A DNA stretch of 64,000 bases from Aspidiotus rigidus (taxonomy: Eukaryota > Arthropoda > Insecta > Hemiptera > Diaspididae), in the NCBI GenBank assembly GCA_035079385.1, contig JAVHKY010000065.1, forward strand, positions 930,001 to 994,000, read 5' to 3'. Below, piece by piece: positions 48,801-60,069 of the stretch. The position numbers were made by a program, and so were the translations under genes. Each line of letters begins with the position of its first letter. Position 1 is the stretch's first letter. The notes under the pieces were generated by a model. That model was not told the origin of the DNA and did no database searches. It saw only the letters and a list, made by a program, of their open reading frames with translations.

Positions 48801-49390
48801 TTATATAGTTATACGAAACACAAAGAAGCCGATTCCCGATAAGTTTAAAACAAAGAAACATAGATAAGACTGAAATGTTCAACGAGATCGAGCATATTTT
48901 TACGTCATTGTGAAGAGCCCATTTGAAAATTTTGAGGCAGACGTACATTTTTCGTAGACCAAATCGAGATGAAAAATTTGGGAATTGTTAATTATCGGTA
49001 GGTATCGAGTATGACGAAGTTGTTTGAAGAGTGCATTAGTAAACTAACTGTGTGATGAAATTTTTTCGGGTTTGTACTCTCAGGATTCACGAGAAACACT
49101 TACATACCTAGATATCTTTCGAGAACACCAAAATTATTTATAAACTATTATAGGAGATGATCTGAATGTCATAGAAGTTCGAGTCCAGATAAAGGATAGG
49201 CCACTCACGTATTACACATTCTTACCTGAACAATGCTTGCATACTATCTCCTCCATTTTGCCCACACTGGCAAGAAAATCTCACAACTGGTCACATTTTT
49301 GCGTGTCCTCGACTTCAATCACTTTGCTCTTCATCCTGTGCCTCATCAACACTCGAAAATAATCACACTGTCTCACACAATTTCTCTCAC
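45900..49390. other. Intergenic DNA without supported genes
   Basis: The first 400 bp and the tract 48370-49060 align with copy A. The middle (46.3-48.3 kb) does not and holds only short frames. A ten-base G run occurs near 46073. No RNA gene or element ends were recognised. Confidence 0.5.
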
Positions 49391-49396
49391 TCCTTT

Positions 49397-49880
49397 AAAG
49401 CGAGTCAACTTATTGATGTCGACTAACAATCGACATCGATTTTAGGTGGATTTCAAATCGACTTCTCTAAATTTTTTGTCGACTTAAAATCGATATATTG
49501 CTTCGTTGCACCGATTTCAAGTTTCTTGGTAATGTACGCTTTTCGACTTCAAACCTTTGTCGAACCGAAGTCGAAATTTTTCGACTGATTTGAAACGTCG
49601 ACCTGTAGCCGATTTTGAGTCATAGCTCTCAAAATTTTGAATATGAATTTTTGCGTCAATCAAGAGTCGGTATTCAGTGCTTGGAAGTCGAATAGCGTAC
49701 ATCAGTACCAGAAAACTACAAATCGATTTGAAGTCGACACAGCAGAGCAGTCGATTTTAGGTCGACATCATCTGATGTAATAAGAGAAGTCGACTCATTT
49801 TCGAAGTCGACGATGAAATACGTTAGTGAAAAAGAGTGCTCAGTTTCCAGCCGATTCGTGGTCGACTGGGGTGGAACTAA
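49397..49880. repeat. TCGAC-rich foldback block (copy B)
   Basis: Homologue of 13189-13600. The parts aatgtacgcttttcgacttc and gaagtcgaatagcgtacatc are inverted relative to each other, and gtcgac sites are spaced irregularly through the block. Confidence 0.6.
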
Positions 49881-50333
49881 ATCGACACGAAATCGACCAA
49901 AATTGACGTCAATTTCGAATTGATATGATTCATCGGGGATATATAGAACAAGTTCACTCATGCTTTCTTCAATTAACTCCGTTAACCGATCCTCAATAAT
50001 GATTTTCAATTATGAATCTTCTATCTCAATTTATTCTCTGAAATTATACGCGCCTGTTTCAAAATATTCGGAAAAAACGCGATCGTCTAAGAATGACGAA
50101 GTCGCGATTACAGGATTCCTGATTCTCATAATGAAATTCTCAACTACGATTGAATGTTCCTTAAATGAAAGTAATGAAAAAAAGGTCTCCCTCTCATTTC
50201 TCCCCTTTATTCGAAATAATTCACGACTAATCTACTTAGACTTTTATTACATTATTTTTTTCAAATCTGTACTACCTAAAAATAGTTCAAATGAATCTTC
50301 AATACGAAATAAGTCATAATAAGGTCCTTAGGT

Positions 50334-50501
50334 TAAGGCGCTAGAGGTATTCTCAAGAATGTAAACAAACACGTGATGTGGTGGTAAATTTTAGTGAAGT
50401 GGTGCGACTTAATGCGATCACATTAAGTCGCACCACTTCACTAAAATTTACCACCACATCACGTGTTTGTTTACATTCTTGAGAATACCTCTAGCGCCTT
50501 A
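50334..50501. repeat. Perfect palindrome, 81-bp arms, 6-nt loop
   Basis: The left arm starts TAAGGCGCTAGAGG and ends CGACTTAATG at 50414. The right arm 50421-50501 is its exact reverse complement as read base by base. Both outer flanks carry GGT, a possible 3-bp target-site duplication. It could be a foldback MITE or a recently formed inverted duplication. Confidence 0.9.
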
Positions 50502-50864
50502 GGTAGGTATCAGATAAGGTTTAGAAATTTTCAAATTGGACAGAAGATCTAGTGTTTTAGAATTCTATTTTAACGGTCATTTTTTTGTTTTATTCAATCG
50601 TGAGCTCACATAGACGCTGGAACTTCTGATATTATTCTATATAAAAAGATATTATCGTTGGAGGCTTGAAAACCCACCCCTTAATGCGGATTCCTGACAT
50701 GAAAAAAATTCTCGTTTGTGGGAGATTTGGCTGAGAGAACAGTTGAGTTGGATCGATGTCATGAAACTGTGCATACATTGATAAATATTCATATTGTCTT
50801 TATGTGTTACTGCGCTTTTCTTATATATTGAAAGAAAATACGGTACAGACATGCACAAATTTTT

Positions 50865-50922
50865 ATTACACGACCGGTTTCGAACCGTATATCAACTGGT
50901 TCATCATCAGGTTCGTACTGAT
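50865..50922 (-). ncRNA. Hammerhead-like core of a Penelope-like element
   Basis: On the minus strand CTGATGA (50910-50904) is followed by stem II GAACC/GGTTC and then CGAAAC plus CGGTC. This is the core order of a hammerhead with a minimal stem III. Penelope-like elements are known to carry such motifs. Stem I is weak here, so activity is doubtful. Its position after the GIY-YIG remnant fits a 3' element end. Confidence 0.55.
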
Positions 50923-51905
50923 TTACAAGAAAACAAAAACTAAGCAGAAGAATTATCGATGAAACATTCGAGGAAGGGGTCATGAGTAATCACCTCATTG
51001 AGTAATCGTGATGTACCTCTGGTAGCATGGGTGATGATTTCAATATTTTCTAAATTATTAAGGAGTTTTCCCTTCCTTATTTCATGTAGTAGCACAACAT
51101 TAGTTTTCATATCGAAAGTGTGATCACATGAAAGTGGATGGTCAGCGAAGGCTTAAATTTCAAGTTTCTTACCTTTCCAAGCAGAGGTGTGCTCAGATAC
51201 TCTAAAATGTTGACCTATATATATACATATATATAGCGTTACAATTGGCACAACTTAGCTTATAGACTCCACAACGATTAAGTACAGGGGTGGGACCTTT
51301 TACATGAGAAAATAATGATCTTAAAGTATTGACCGGATAGAATGCAGTATGATAACCAGCTTTGGATAATATTGCTGCGATTTTGTACGATATTTTTCTC
51401 ACAAATGGTTGTCGGATGTATTTAACGTCGCTTGGATGACTCGTATGTGTTGTGAGATTGGTCGCGTTGTTCATAGACATGGAATATTTCATCTTCTTTA
51501 CGGTGGCCTCGAGGTTGATATGTATATTGTTACGCTGTGCGATGTCTTTGATGGTAGATAATTCTTCGTTGAGACTAGGTTCGCTCAGAGGGGTAGAAAG
51601 AGCTCGACGAATCAGTTATAGGTAGGCAGATATTTTGTGACTGTATGAGTGGAAGGAACCACCATTGATCGTTATATCAGTAGCTGTCGGTTTGCGATAA
51701 ATGTTGAACTGAAATTCCCGTGAGTTGGTATTAGGAGTGTTCACAATGTTGAGGGTGAGGTCCAAAAAGTGAATTGAATCGCCTCCAATTCCCAGTGTGA
51801 ACCTAATTTTGGAGTGGACAGAATTGAGGCTGTTTAGGAACGCTTGGAGGCTGCATGAGGTACCGTTGTAAACTACGTATCTCCCCCAGTAGAATACATC
51901 AAACG
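50870..51905 (-). pseudogene. Penelope-like retroelement, 5'-truncated
   Basis: The readable frame from about 51903 has FLNSLNSVHSKIRF, then HFLDLTLNI, IYRKPTATDITINGGSFHSY and HKISAYL before a stop at about 51617. This matches the end of the reverse transcriptase domain of Penelope-like elements. The YVDD region is already decayed (RYVVY). A second frame, 51492-51202, has SHVKGPTPVLNRCGVYKLSC, the linker into the GIY-YIG endonuclease, and then stops. A hammerhead-like motif ends the copy. It is dead. Confidence 0.8.
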
Positions 51906-52150
51906 AATAAGGACTGTTATTTGAAGATTTTTATCAGTTTCAAAATCTTAAAAAAGGTTTAGGCATATCTTATTGCGCCTAATATTCCCTTGTGGGTACT
52001 CTCGCTAGCTTGCCAATGGGGCAATCATACGATAGAATATTCGTGGAGGATAGAAGTCATATTAACTCATCTATCCGCGATAAACACGTGGATGTTTTTT
52101 TCTTCGAAAGAAATACTCATTAGCGTCTCATAAAATCGAATTGCGCAGTT

Positions 52151-52365
52151 GTCGATTCCCAGTAAAATATCACGTTATATCCGTCGGATGTTGTTTGATG
52201 AAAATTCTCGTTCATTTATTTCACCACCTTACCCGTCTTCGTATAATATCCTCGGTCGATTGATTCCTAGGAAAAATATCATACGATCCGTCGGATGTTA
52301 TTTGATAAAAAACCGCATGAATTTATTACACCATCTTGGCGAATCTTCTTTCTCTAATGCTGAAG
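52151..52365. repeat. Tandem duplication of about 105 bp
   Basis: Two diverged units, each with gtcgatt near the start and ccgtcggatgtt followed by tttgat in the middle. Non-coding. Confidence 0.6.
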
Positions 52366-52399
52366 AAGTAAAGAGATATGCTTTCTTGGGAAAAAAGGG

Positions 52400-53540
52400 T
52401 ACCGATTAAAGGAAATTTTCATCGCAATCATTCATCTCACACGTGCATAGGTTATTACTTATAAGAACTTTCGAGAGAGTCAGAGAATATTCGAACAACG
52501 TGTGCAATAAAAGTTTCTCGAATTTTCTGTAAAAACTGACGTTCGACGCACTAGCACGCAATACCTGTACCGGTATACTTTATTCGTAGAGGTAGGAATA
52601 CGTCTGCGAGAATGGTATATGCCTAAAATATTAATGAAGAACGATTCAATTATCAAAAAGCTCTCGAAAACTCATTAGAGGGACAATAAGTGATTTCGAA
52701 TTTACAGCACATTTTGAGATTGGGGATAGCATTCAACTGTTTTCGATAGTAAATGTTCAGTGAGAAAATTATTGTACGAACCCTCGAAAAATATAAAAAT
52801 GGTTCCTAGTTTATTTTTGACTTGTGTTAGTTTTGGAAGGTCTTTTACTCGATACCATAACCACGAGTAATCGCTGCAGATGTAATGTACAATTTAGGTA
52901 AATTAGGGACCTGGAAAAAATGGATATCCACCCCTTTGAACCCCCCCTATTGTTCTTATTTTCAACCATAAGTTGAAACCTTCGTGTGTAGAACACGACA
53001 AAATGGATCATCCGCATGCATGAATATATCCTATAGTATCCTGTATGTTGAGCTATGGGGCTCTATGTCGTGATGAGTATTCGCAGATACCATTTTATGT
53101 GTAAAAAGAATTTTGCCCCATGAGAACACTTTTTGAATTCGTGTTTTCCAGAGAAGGATAACTCGAGAACAGCTGGATGGATTTTTTTCGAATAACTCGC
53201 ATTATAAAGAAAATTTTATGGACAGTCGATTATCATCTCTTCGATTTTTCTCTGGAGCATTATATCTCCAGTTATCGATTAATAAATGAAACTTAGTTGA
53301 AACGCACCGTTTTGCCTAAACGTTTGCTTCCACCTGCAATTTTCTATCAGAGCTCCTCTTTCATTTGTTCGCCCCTCCATGGGTAGCATGATTCAAGTGT
53401 AGAATTCTGTATGCAAGGCTGCCTAGCTGACGGGCTCCGCCTGCAAGTATTTCTTAGTTGACGAAAGTCAGGTCTGAAACCCTCAATTTTCATGGACCAA
53501 ATATGTGGCCAGACCGGCTCAGGGCTCATTCTCAGGCCTG
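52400..53540. other. No recognisable feature
   Basis: AT-rich DNA with short frames only (such as 52811-53017 and 53347-53607 on the minus strand), none with a domain. Confidence 0.5.
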
Positions 53541-53554
53541 CCAATACACGTCTG

Positions 53555-53628
53555 GTTGTTGCTCGAATGAGAATTATGGGCAATGTACTACGAAAAATGA
53601 AACGCAATAGTCCGACTCGAGCAACAAC
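53555..53628. repeat. Small inverted-repeat element, copy 1
   Basis: GTTGTTGCTCGA and TCGAGCAACAAC bound a 50-nt spacer. The right end is followed by taaatcgct, as in copy 2. Confidence 0.6.
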
Positions 53629-53727
53629 TAAATCGCTACTTACTAAATTCTTCTCTCAAAGCTGAAGGACCGACTTGCTCCACTTATTCGATTCCTTCAT
53701 CTGTAAGTAGGTGCTTACTATAGTCTA

Positions 53728-53820
53728 ATTGTTGCTCGAGTAAAAAGTATAGGCAATATATCTTATGAATCTTGAAGGAAGAAAACGAAATGCAAATATT
53801 CCTGTACTCAATCAACAACT
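53728..53820. repeat. Small inverted-repeat element, copy 2
   Basis: ATTGTTGCTCGAGTA and a partly decayed TACTCAATCAACAACT, again followed by aaatcgct. Interiors of the two copies are partly similar (ggcaatat, aaaacgaaatgcaa). Confidence 0.55.
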
Positions 53821-54499
53821 AAATCGCTGCTGAATTATTTTTCGAAGTTTTACAGAGTTTTCCGTACGACAGATCCATTACAGTTGGGACGCAAGACCAT
53901 TTCTCTTCTCACCAAACCTCTCAGAACGGTGTCCGTCAAGGAGAAGTCTGGAGTGCACCCCTTTTTTTGTTAGCTATAAATTATCACACCTAAATAGTAT
54001 CCACGTGCGTCTAAATTCGCTCTCGTTGGCTATAAAACTGTTGTATATGCCTATGTAATCTATTTACCCTCCTCAGTCACATAAGTACCCTCATTTTCAG
54101 ATAGATATCCTAGACTAAATACTGACATTTCTTTTCGTCCTAAGTTTTTTGGGGAAAGAATAAGTCGAAACGTTTCCTTAATTATACAGCATTTCGTTTT
54201 CAAAAATTGCGATGAAAGAACTATAGTTACAATTTCAGAAGATATTACATTTTAGTATGTACGTACATTCATTTCGGGGAGGACCTATGAAACTCAGAAT
54301 TTTTTTGTTTTCTTTATTAACGAGCTACACTGAGGGTTATCAGCTCGGCGGTTTGTAATTATTGGTAATCATCCTATAAATTAACAAGGGGTAATTTTTG
54401 GATTATTGAAAAATGGTAGTAGTGAGTTGGAGAAAGTTATTATTTATTTATTTTGATATGTTGGTATAGTGGTGAGTGCGACAAAAATAATCGCAAGAG

Positions 54500-54533
54500 A
54501 GAGGGGGAGAGAGAGAGAGAGATATATATTGTA
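54500..54533. repeat. GA/TA microsatellite
   Basis: A purine-rich gaga tract running into atatat. Confidence 0.7.
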
Positions 54534-54726
54534 TCCGAGTTGTTTCCCAGAGCTTGTGCGAGGGTGGATGGGATTGATGAGGTAAGAGTGAGTGATTTTG
54601 GTATGGCCGATTTGTATAGTCGAGTAAGGATTACATCTTCTCTTCTATGATTTCTGTGTGAGGGACCTCGTTTGATACTGACGAGCTTATTGGGAGTTTG
54701 ATTTTTCCAGACATTTGTCCATTTTT

Positions 54727-55300
54727 CTAGGATGAGAGAACGGTAATAGTTTTGTAATCTGAGACAGGTATGGGTGAGTTGTCAGTTATTTTGGAAAAGG
54801 ATGTTGCTTGTTTGGCGGCTAGGTCGACTGAGTCGTGGCCAGGTAGATTTATGCGGAGAAGAGAATGGAGTGAAGACAGAGAGTCGGTGAGGTGGTGAAA
54901 TTTGTTGTTTGGTGGAAGTTGTGTGATGTGAGAGGGGCAGGAGAGTATAGCCATTAATTCTGTTGTGAAGATGGAGGCAATGATGCGGATTCGACTGAGT
55001 CGTGGCCAGGTAGATTTATGTGCCTGGGGATCCATGTGATAGTGATGCAGATGTTGATAGATTTCATATAGTGAGTGTAATATAAGGTAGACTCGTTGAA
55101 TGAGAGGATGGTTGCTAGAATACCTAGAAGCGAATGGAGTGAACACAGAGAGTTGGTAAGGAGGAGAAATTTGTTGTTTAGTGGAAGTTGTGCGACGTGA
55201 GTGAGGCAGGAGAGTATAGCCATTAATTCTGCTGTGAAGATGGAGGCAATGATGCGAATTCGGTCATCTATGGAGAGTGAATAGGGGGTCCCATTCAATT
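54727..55300 (-). pseudogene. LINE RNase H domain fragment, internally duplicated
   Basis: Frames read ASIFTAELMAILSC, LTDSLSSLHSLL, ITITWIPRHINLPGHDSV and DLAAKQATSF, the ordered motifs of the RNase H domain found after reverse transcriptase in I/R1/LOA-type non-LTR elements. The AELMAILSC and DSLSSLHSL blocks occur twice (54874-54990 and 55141-55262) and the GHDSV block twice, so the fragment was tandemly duplicated. One copy has D to N in the DS motif. Non-functional. Confidence 0.7.
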
Positions 55301-55394
55301 TTTGGGGATTTTGTAATCTGGATATTCTTGATTAGTTGTTTAATGTAAGAGATGGTGGTAGTGGTGTCTGATTTAGGTAAGTTGTTATTCGCAA

Positions 55395-55560
55395 ACTTAT
55401 GATAAAATAATTATTATTCTTATGGGAATAATTATTAAGTTAGAAAAATTTATTATAATAATAAATAAAATAATTAATAAATTTATTTTTATAATTAATA
55501 ATTATTAAATGATGTACAAAATCATTATTTAAATTAATTAAAATTTGATTAATATTTTTT
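55395..55560. repeat. AT-rich low-complexity tract
   Basis: Almost pure A/T with many attatt and aataat words. Confidence 0.8.
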
Positions 55561-55601
55561 AGTTACGGATTTTTTGCGCAATCGGTTATCGAGAGGATAT
55601 T

Positions 55602-55645
55602 CAGGCTCCACGTGGAGCGAAATGGCTCCACGTGGAGCGAAATTC
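55602..55645. repeat. Two tandem 20-bp copies of a CACGTG palindrome
   Basis: ggctccacgtggagcgaaat is present twice. Each holds the 14-bp palindrome GCTCCACGTGGAGC with a CACGTG centre, an E-box core. Regulatory use is speculative since no gene is recognised nearby. Confidence 0.5.
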
Positions 55646-55799
55646 GAAAAATACCAATCAAGCTCTGCATTTGCGTCCTATAACACGAGTTGTTTACTTC
55701 CAAGAAGATTTAATGTTCTTGTTATTCTCTTTAAAGTAACACCGAATGACGTCTCTGAGACAAGGGAAGGTGAAAGGTCACTGATATAACAGAGAGCGT

Positions 55800-56680
55800 G
55801 TGGTATCTGCTCTAGATTCTACCGTCTTATCTCAGAATCGTCCCGGTTTCACAGAAAAATATGAGCTGATCAGAGATACAGAATTTTATATCACCTTGAG
55901 AAGTCTTTCAAAATCATATCCACGTGCGTCTTCGATTCGAAAACCAAGAAACGTATGACGAGAACTTACGAAGCTTTTGTGAGGTACAATATGGGGTGTA
56001 TAAATGCGGTTTGCTAAAAATCATGTGATCTACCAGAAGAGCATACATACGAACGAAGGGAGGGGTTTCGGTAATTTGTCAGATGGCTGTTCGAAAAGCT
56101 TTTTAAATGGACAAATTCACAAGGATGATTAGAAAAGAGAAAGTTCTGCGTGATTAAAACCTGGTCATTGGCAAAGCAGGAAATATCTGTATTTTCAACT
56201 TTCCCACATCTAGCTGTTCAAAATTCCAAATCATCCTCACGAGTGTTCCTTATTTCAATTGCCGATCCACAGAGGTTGAGATTATTTGACAGAAAAGAGA
56301 GTTACAAACTATTTTACGATGTCGTATCAGTGCTCCAGTTTCCCTCCCAACACCTTCATCGCTCTTTTCCTCCCTTAAGATAATTTGTGATCTCACTCGC
56401 CTTTCTAGGTTTTAGTCACTTTTTCAAACTTCCGCGAACATCTTAATGAAACTGTAGCTTGTTTTCTAAAATCACAACAAAAGCGAATTCGCATACTCGG
56501 TATGAGAAATCACCGCAATATCGAGTAAGCCTACACTGCTAAGCTTCAGGCCATCTTCAATTATCTGAAACGCGTCCTTCTTTATCCTTCTGATCAGCAT
56601 CACTTCGAAAACGACGTATTACGGCCGAAAAAAGTGTTTCACTACTATAATTATGGCACTTTAAATAACATGAAAGACAA
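55800..56680. other. No recognisable feature
   Basis: Only a 77-codon plus frame (56150-56383) without a domain. Confidence 0.45.
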
Positions 56681-56988
56681 AATTAATTCGAAAGAGAATA
56701 AAACGGTCCCATGAACCGTTCGAAAGTATACACGGCCATCAATCAACACCCAACCCGTATTTCCAAGCAATTTTGTCAATTTTGTAAAAGTAAAAAACTT
56801 TCATTTCACTTACACACTCCACAATGAAAACATGCAGCCAGAAACATCTGACTTTCATCCCTCGTCACGGCTTTAGAAGGGGGAGTTTTGTATTTTTGAC
56901 CACCTCGTCACCATCTTGACCATCGTGAGAGGATGCTGTAAAAATCTTGTTAAAATCCGTCCAATAGATTTGGAGTTTACTTGTTCTG
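56681..56988 (-). mobile_element. Helitron 5' region, truncated second copy
   Basis: It matches 59725-60027 at high identity in the same orientation (for example catgcagccagaaacatctg and gaccacctcgtcaccatc). The terminal 30-40 bases of the Helitron are missing and unrelated DNA (tgttctgacagggcac) follows. Confidence 0.75.
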
Positions 56989-57051
56989 ACAGGGCACAAA
57001 CATACTTTGAATCGGGTCTATTCCATTTTCGAATACAAAAAAAAGTCAAGA

Positions 57052-57311
57052 GTAGTAAATTAGAGATAAAGGAAAAAGAATATCGGAAAATTGACAAAAG
57101 AAGAATACAAAAATATACAACAGAATAGGAAAATAGGACTAAACACTGGGATGGTAGTGTTCTAACAGGGCACGAACATAGTTCGAATCGGGTCTAACAC
57201 TACTATCCTAGTGTTTAGTCCTATTTTCCTATTCTGTTGTATATTTTTGTATTCTTCTTTCCTGTTTGTTAATTTTCCGATATTCTTTTTCCTTCACCTC
57301 TAATTTACTAC
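57052..57311. repeat. Foldback, arms of about 110 bp
   Basis: The left arm (57052-57160) includes ggaaaataggactaaacact. It is mirrored at 57195-57311 with a few indels. The spacer holds acagggcacgaacatagttc, a near copy of the DNA just left of the foldback (about 56989). Confidence 0.8.
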
Positions 57312-57323
57312 ACTTCACGATAA

Positions 57324-58314
57324 CCGAATATATGTCGAAGAATCGGCTGAATGATTCACGGCGACACGAAGAAAAAAAGATTGGATGAGAGCGGATTCAT
57401 TCAACATGTATACGCTGAATACTTTGATAATCGATGCTCGTTCTTACCCAACCGATTTTTGTGAAACTTGGCTGAACTCTTCCTGAGCAAAAGAAGATAA
57501 TGGTAGAGCAAAAGAAGATGATGGTAGAATTTATAGGGATACGCTGTGTTTTTACAAAATTGTACCCATCAAATAAAAAACTGTCAAAACAGCCGAAATA
57601 ATCCGTACAAACTTCGGTTTACATAAGAATTGACCAAATCGATAAACAAAATACTGAAAATATATTTTTGGTCTATCTACATTCCCAATTCATCCCACGG
57701 AGGAGTGCGTATCTTTCAGCTCGAACATTGCCTATTGATTTCACGCGGTCTATTGCGGTAGCAGTTGTAGTTCACCCCGCTATTGATGGAAAAATCACAG
57801 AAATTTATTAAATATTGATTCTTTTGGGAATCTTCCACCTCACCGAGAAAGGACTTGAAAAAATTTCTACTTCCGACCAACACATGGTAGGGAAAGGACC
57901 TGTATATACACGTAGGAGTAGAACTCAAAATGCTGACCCTCAAGCTTTATGTAATGCTGATGGAGAAGGGAAGTCAAGAAAATCTCCTTCTGTCTACATA
58001 TAATAGGAAAAAACTTAGAAAAATGTCAACTCCCGAGCTGTATATGATAGGAGTTTGACTCTTAAGGAATTTGACTTCCGAGATAACTGGAATAGAACTG
58101 AGGAAAATTTCAACTTAGGTCCTGCTGTGTCCAAATGTTGTGATATTGTTAACCTAATTGACGTGATTTCATGTCTGCTCTGACCCTACCCTAATTTCAA
58201 AATTTGCATGCGCGTGCGTGCAGATGACCTTGGGACTTGGAATTTTTCTCACCCAATCTTTTTTTTCTTCGTGTCGCCGTGAATCATTGAGTCGATTCTC
58301 CGACATATATTTGG
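57324..58314. mobile_element. Element with terminal inverted repeats of about 60 bp
   Basis: CCGAATATATGTCGAAGAAT through GATTGG (57324-57384) is mirrored at 58253-58314 with about five differences. The interior of about 870 bp has short frames only, so it would be non-autonomous. No clear target-site duplication was found. Confidence 0.6.
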
Positions 58315-58721
58315 CTGTCTTTTAACGCTTTACGCGTATTCTGACCATTAACATGATGAAACGGAAATTTATTTTCGAGTTAGCCGATGCACGTAAAAAA
58401 TCGGTAACCATACGTTTAACTTTCAAGCTTTATTATAAATTTTAGAGACAATAGTAAAGCAAATAATTGCGATCATGTGTCATGAAATGAAAAGATTAAA
58501 ATTCTGTGGCCGATACTCTTTTTCAATTTTTCTTATAAATATTCAGATAATACCCGTCATTGCCATCTGGAAACATTAGAGGATACTGAAGAAGATTGTA
58601 AGACAGATGCATTTCATTATTCCTTTTGATTATACTATCTCGTCCTAACAACAATAAAAATACCGCTAGTTGAAATTGATATTAGCTCCAATGAAATTTT
58701 TTGGTTCAAATAAAATTTTGT

Positions 58722-59567
58722 TTACTTACGTTCTAAAACAATATCTCTTTTATTATATTTGTCCCCGCAAATCACAAAAGCAACTTCATCTTCAATAGAA
58801 GGAAGATTATTTCTTCCCTTGTGAGTATTAGGAATACGCATTTCTTTCAAAATCACCTTCACTTCCGGACATGGATTTCGACTAATTCTCTTGTCCACAG
58901 ATTTAAATTCTCTTACATATTCATTTTCAGAGTGCAACATACCTTGCAATGCTTCAATCAAATTCAATTGCAATAGGGAAGACGTATTTTGCCGTCGTTT
59001 TTCCGCTTCCAAATCGGCGTTATTTAGAAAATACAATTGCAGAAATCGAGGGTCATTGGATACTGGACACAAACTACCAATTTTATAAAACATCTTTCCA
59101 GAAATTTTTAACGTTAAATTGTTAAAGAATTCCTCTTGACAACCAAGGGAGGTTATCGACAATGAATTATTATAATTACAAATATTATTGAAAAAATGAG
59201 GAGAGTTGCAAGACTCGTTTAATAAAAGACCCATCAATAGATCCGGAGGAATTGGGTGTCTGGGAAGTTCAAAACTACCGTTATTGCAACACATATTTAA
59301 ACGTTCACCTTTAAAAAACTTGGATCCACATTTCATGCACATCTTGTTGAGCCCGCCAATATGGCATTTCTTCAAATAATCGTTTGTTGCAACATTTGAC
59401 GGGATCCCATCATTTTCAAGTTTTGTCAAACGGCGATTATTCTTACGTTTTTGCAATTGTTTTTGCAACTTTGAACCTAAACGGAACAGTTCACTTTTCC
59501 TATGTGCCATTTGGAACGCAAAGAAGGACAAAAAGAATTTGAAACAGAAAAACTTGACTCGCGCCAA
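58722..59567 (-). pseudogene. Helitron N-terminal (Rep region) ORF, truncated
   Basis: The product matches the N-terminal part of Helitron Rep/helicase proteins: CMKCGSKFFKGE and MCCNNGSFELP (zinc-finger-like region), HFFNNICNYNNSLSITSLG, MFYKIGSLCPVSND, LQLYFLNNADLEAEKRR and FVICGDKYNKRDIVLERK. The true start is probably the second ATG (MAHRKSELFRLG) since the first 19 residues are hydrophobic and atypical. The ORF stops just after DIVLERK, where family members continue into the catalytic Rep HUH motif and helicase. Those parts are absent. GTAAGT at the end could also act as a splice donor. Family members exceed 1000 residues, so this copy cannot move itself. Confidence 0.85.
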
Positions 59568-60061
59568 CCAAAAAGTTCATAGACAACATGATAACACGAA
59601 GAACAAAAATAATTCGAATCAGAAAAATAACAAAACAAAACAATATAATTTATGGTAACGATAACCATGTGCAGGATAAGCCGTTCAAAATTATAGCGGC
59701 CGTCAATCAACACCCAAAATAATTCGTAATTCGAAAGAGAATAAAATGGTCCCGTGAACCGTTCAAAATTATACGCGGCCATCAATCAACACCCAATCCG
59801 TATTTCCAAGCAATTTTGTCAATTTTGTAAAAGTAAAAAACTTTCATTTCACTCACACATTCCACAATGAAAACATGCAGCCAGAAACATCTGACTTTCA
59901 TCCCTCGCCAGGGCTTTGAAAGGGGGAGTTTTTTATTTTTGACCACCTCGTCACCATCTAGACCATCGTGAGAGGATGCTGTAAAAATCTCGTTAAAATC
60001 CGTCCAATAGATTTGGAGTTTACTTGCTTCAAAAAAACGGTCAATTCTTTTATTATATAGA
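59568..60061 (-). mobile_element. Helitron 5' terminal region
   Basis: On the minus strand the element begins TCTATATAATAAAAG at 60061 and is preceded by A, as expected for Helitrons (insertion between A and T, 5'-TC start). It continues as non-coding leader into the ORF at 59567. A 3' CTRR end with hairpin was not identified. Confidence 0.75.
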
Positions 60062-60069
60062 TACCAGAC

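Larger units (their letters stand above)
34385..49835. repeat. Segmental duplication, copy B
   Basis: Partner of 1-13612. It is longer than A because of the expanded repeat gene (42.7-45.5 kb), an insertion at 40918-41590, replaced sequence at 40217-40632 and extra DNA around 46.3-48.3 kb. The inverted-repeat arrangement at 3.4-5.9 kb in A is reduced here to the foldback at 35842-36017. Confidence 0.85.

Noticed and set aside
49170..49185. tRNA B-box-like GTTCGAGTCC
   Set aside because: No A box, cloverleaf or acceptor stem can be formed around it.
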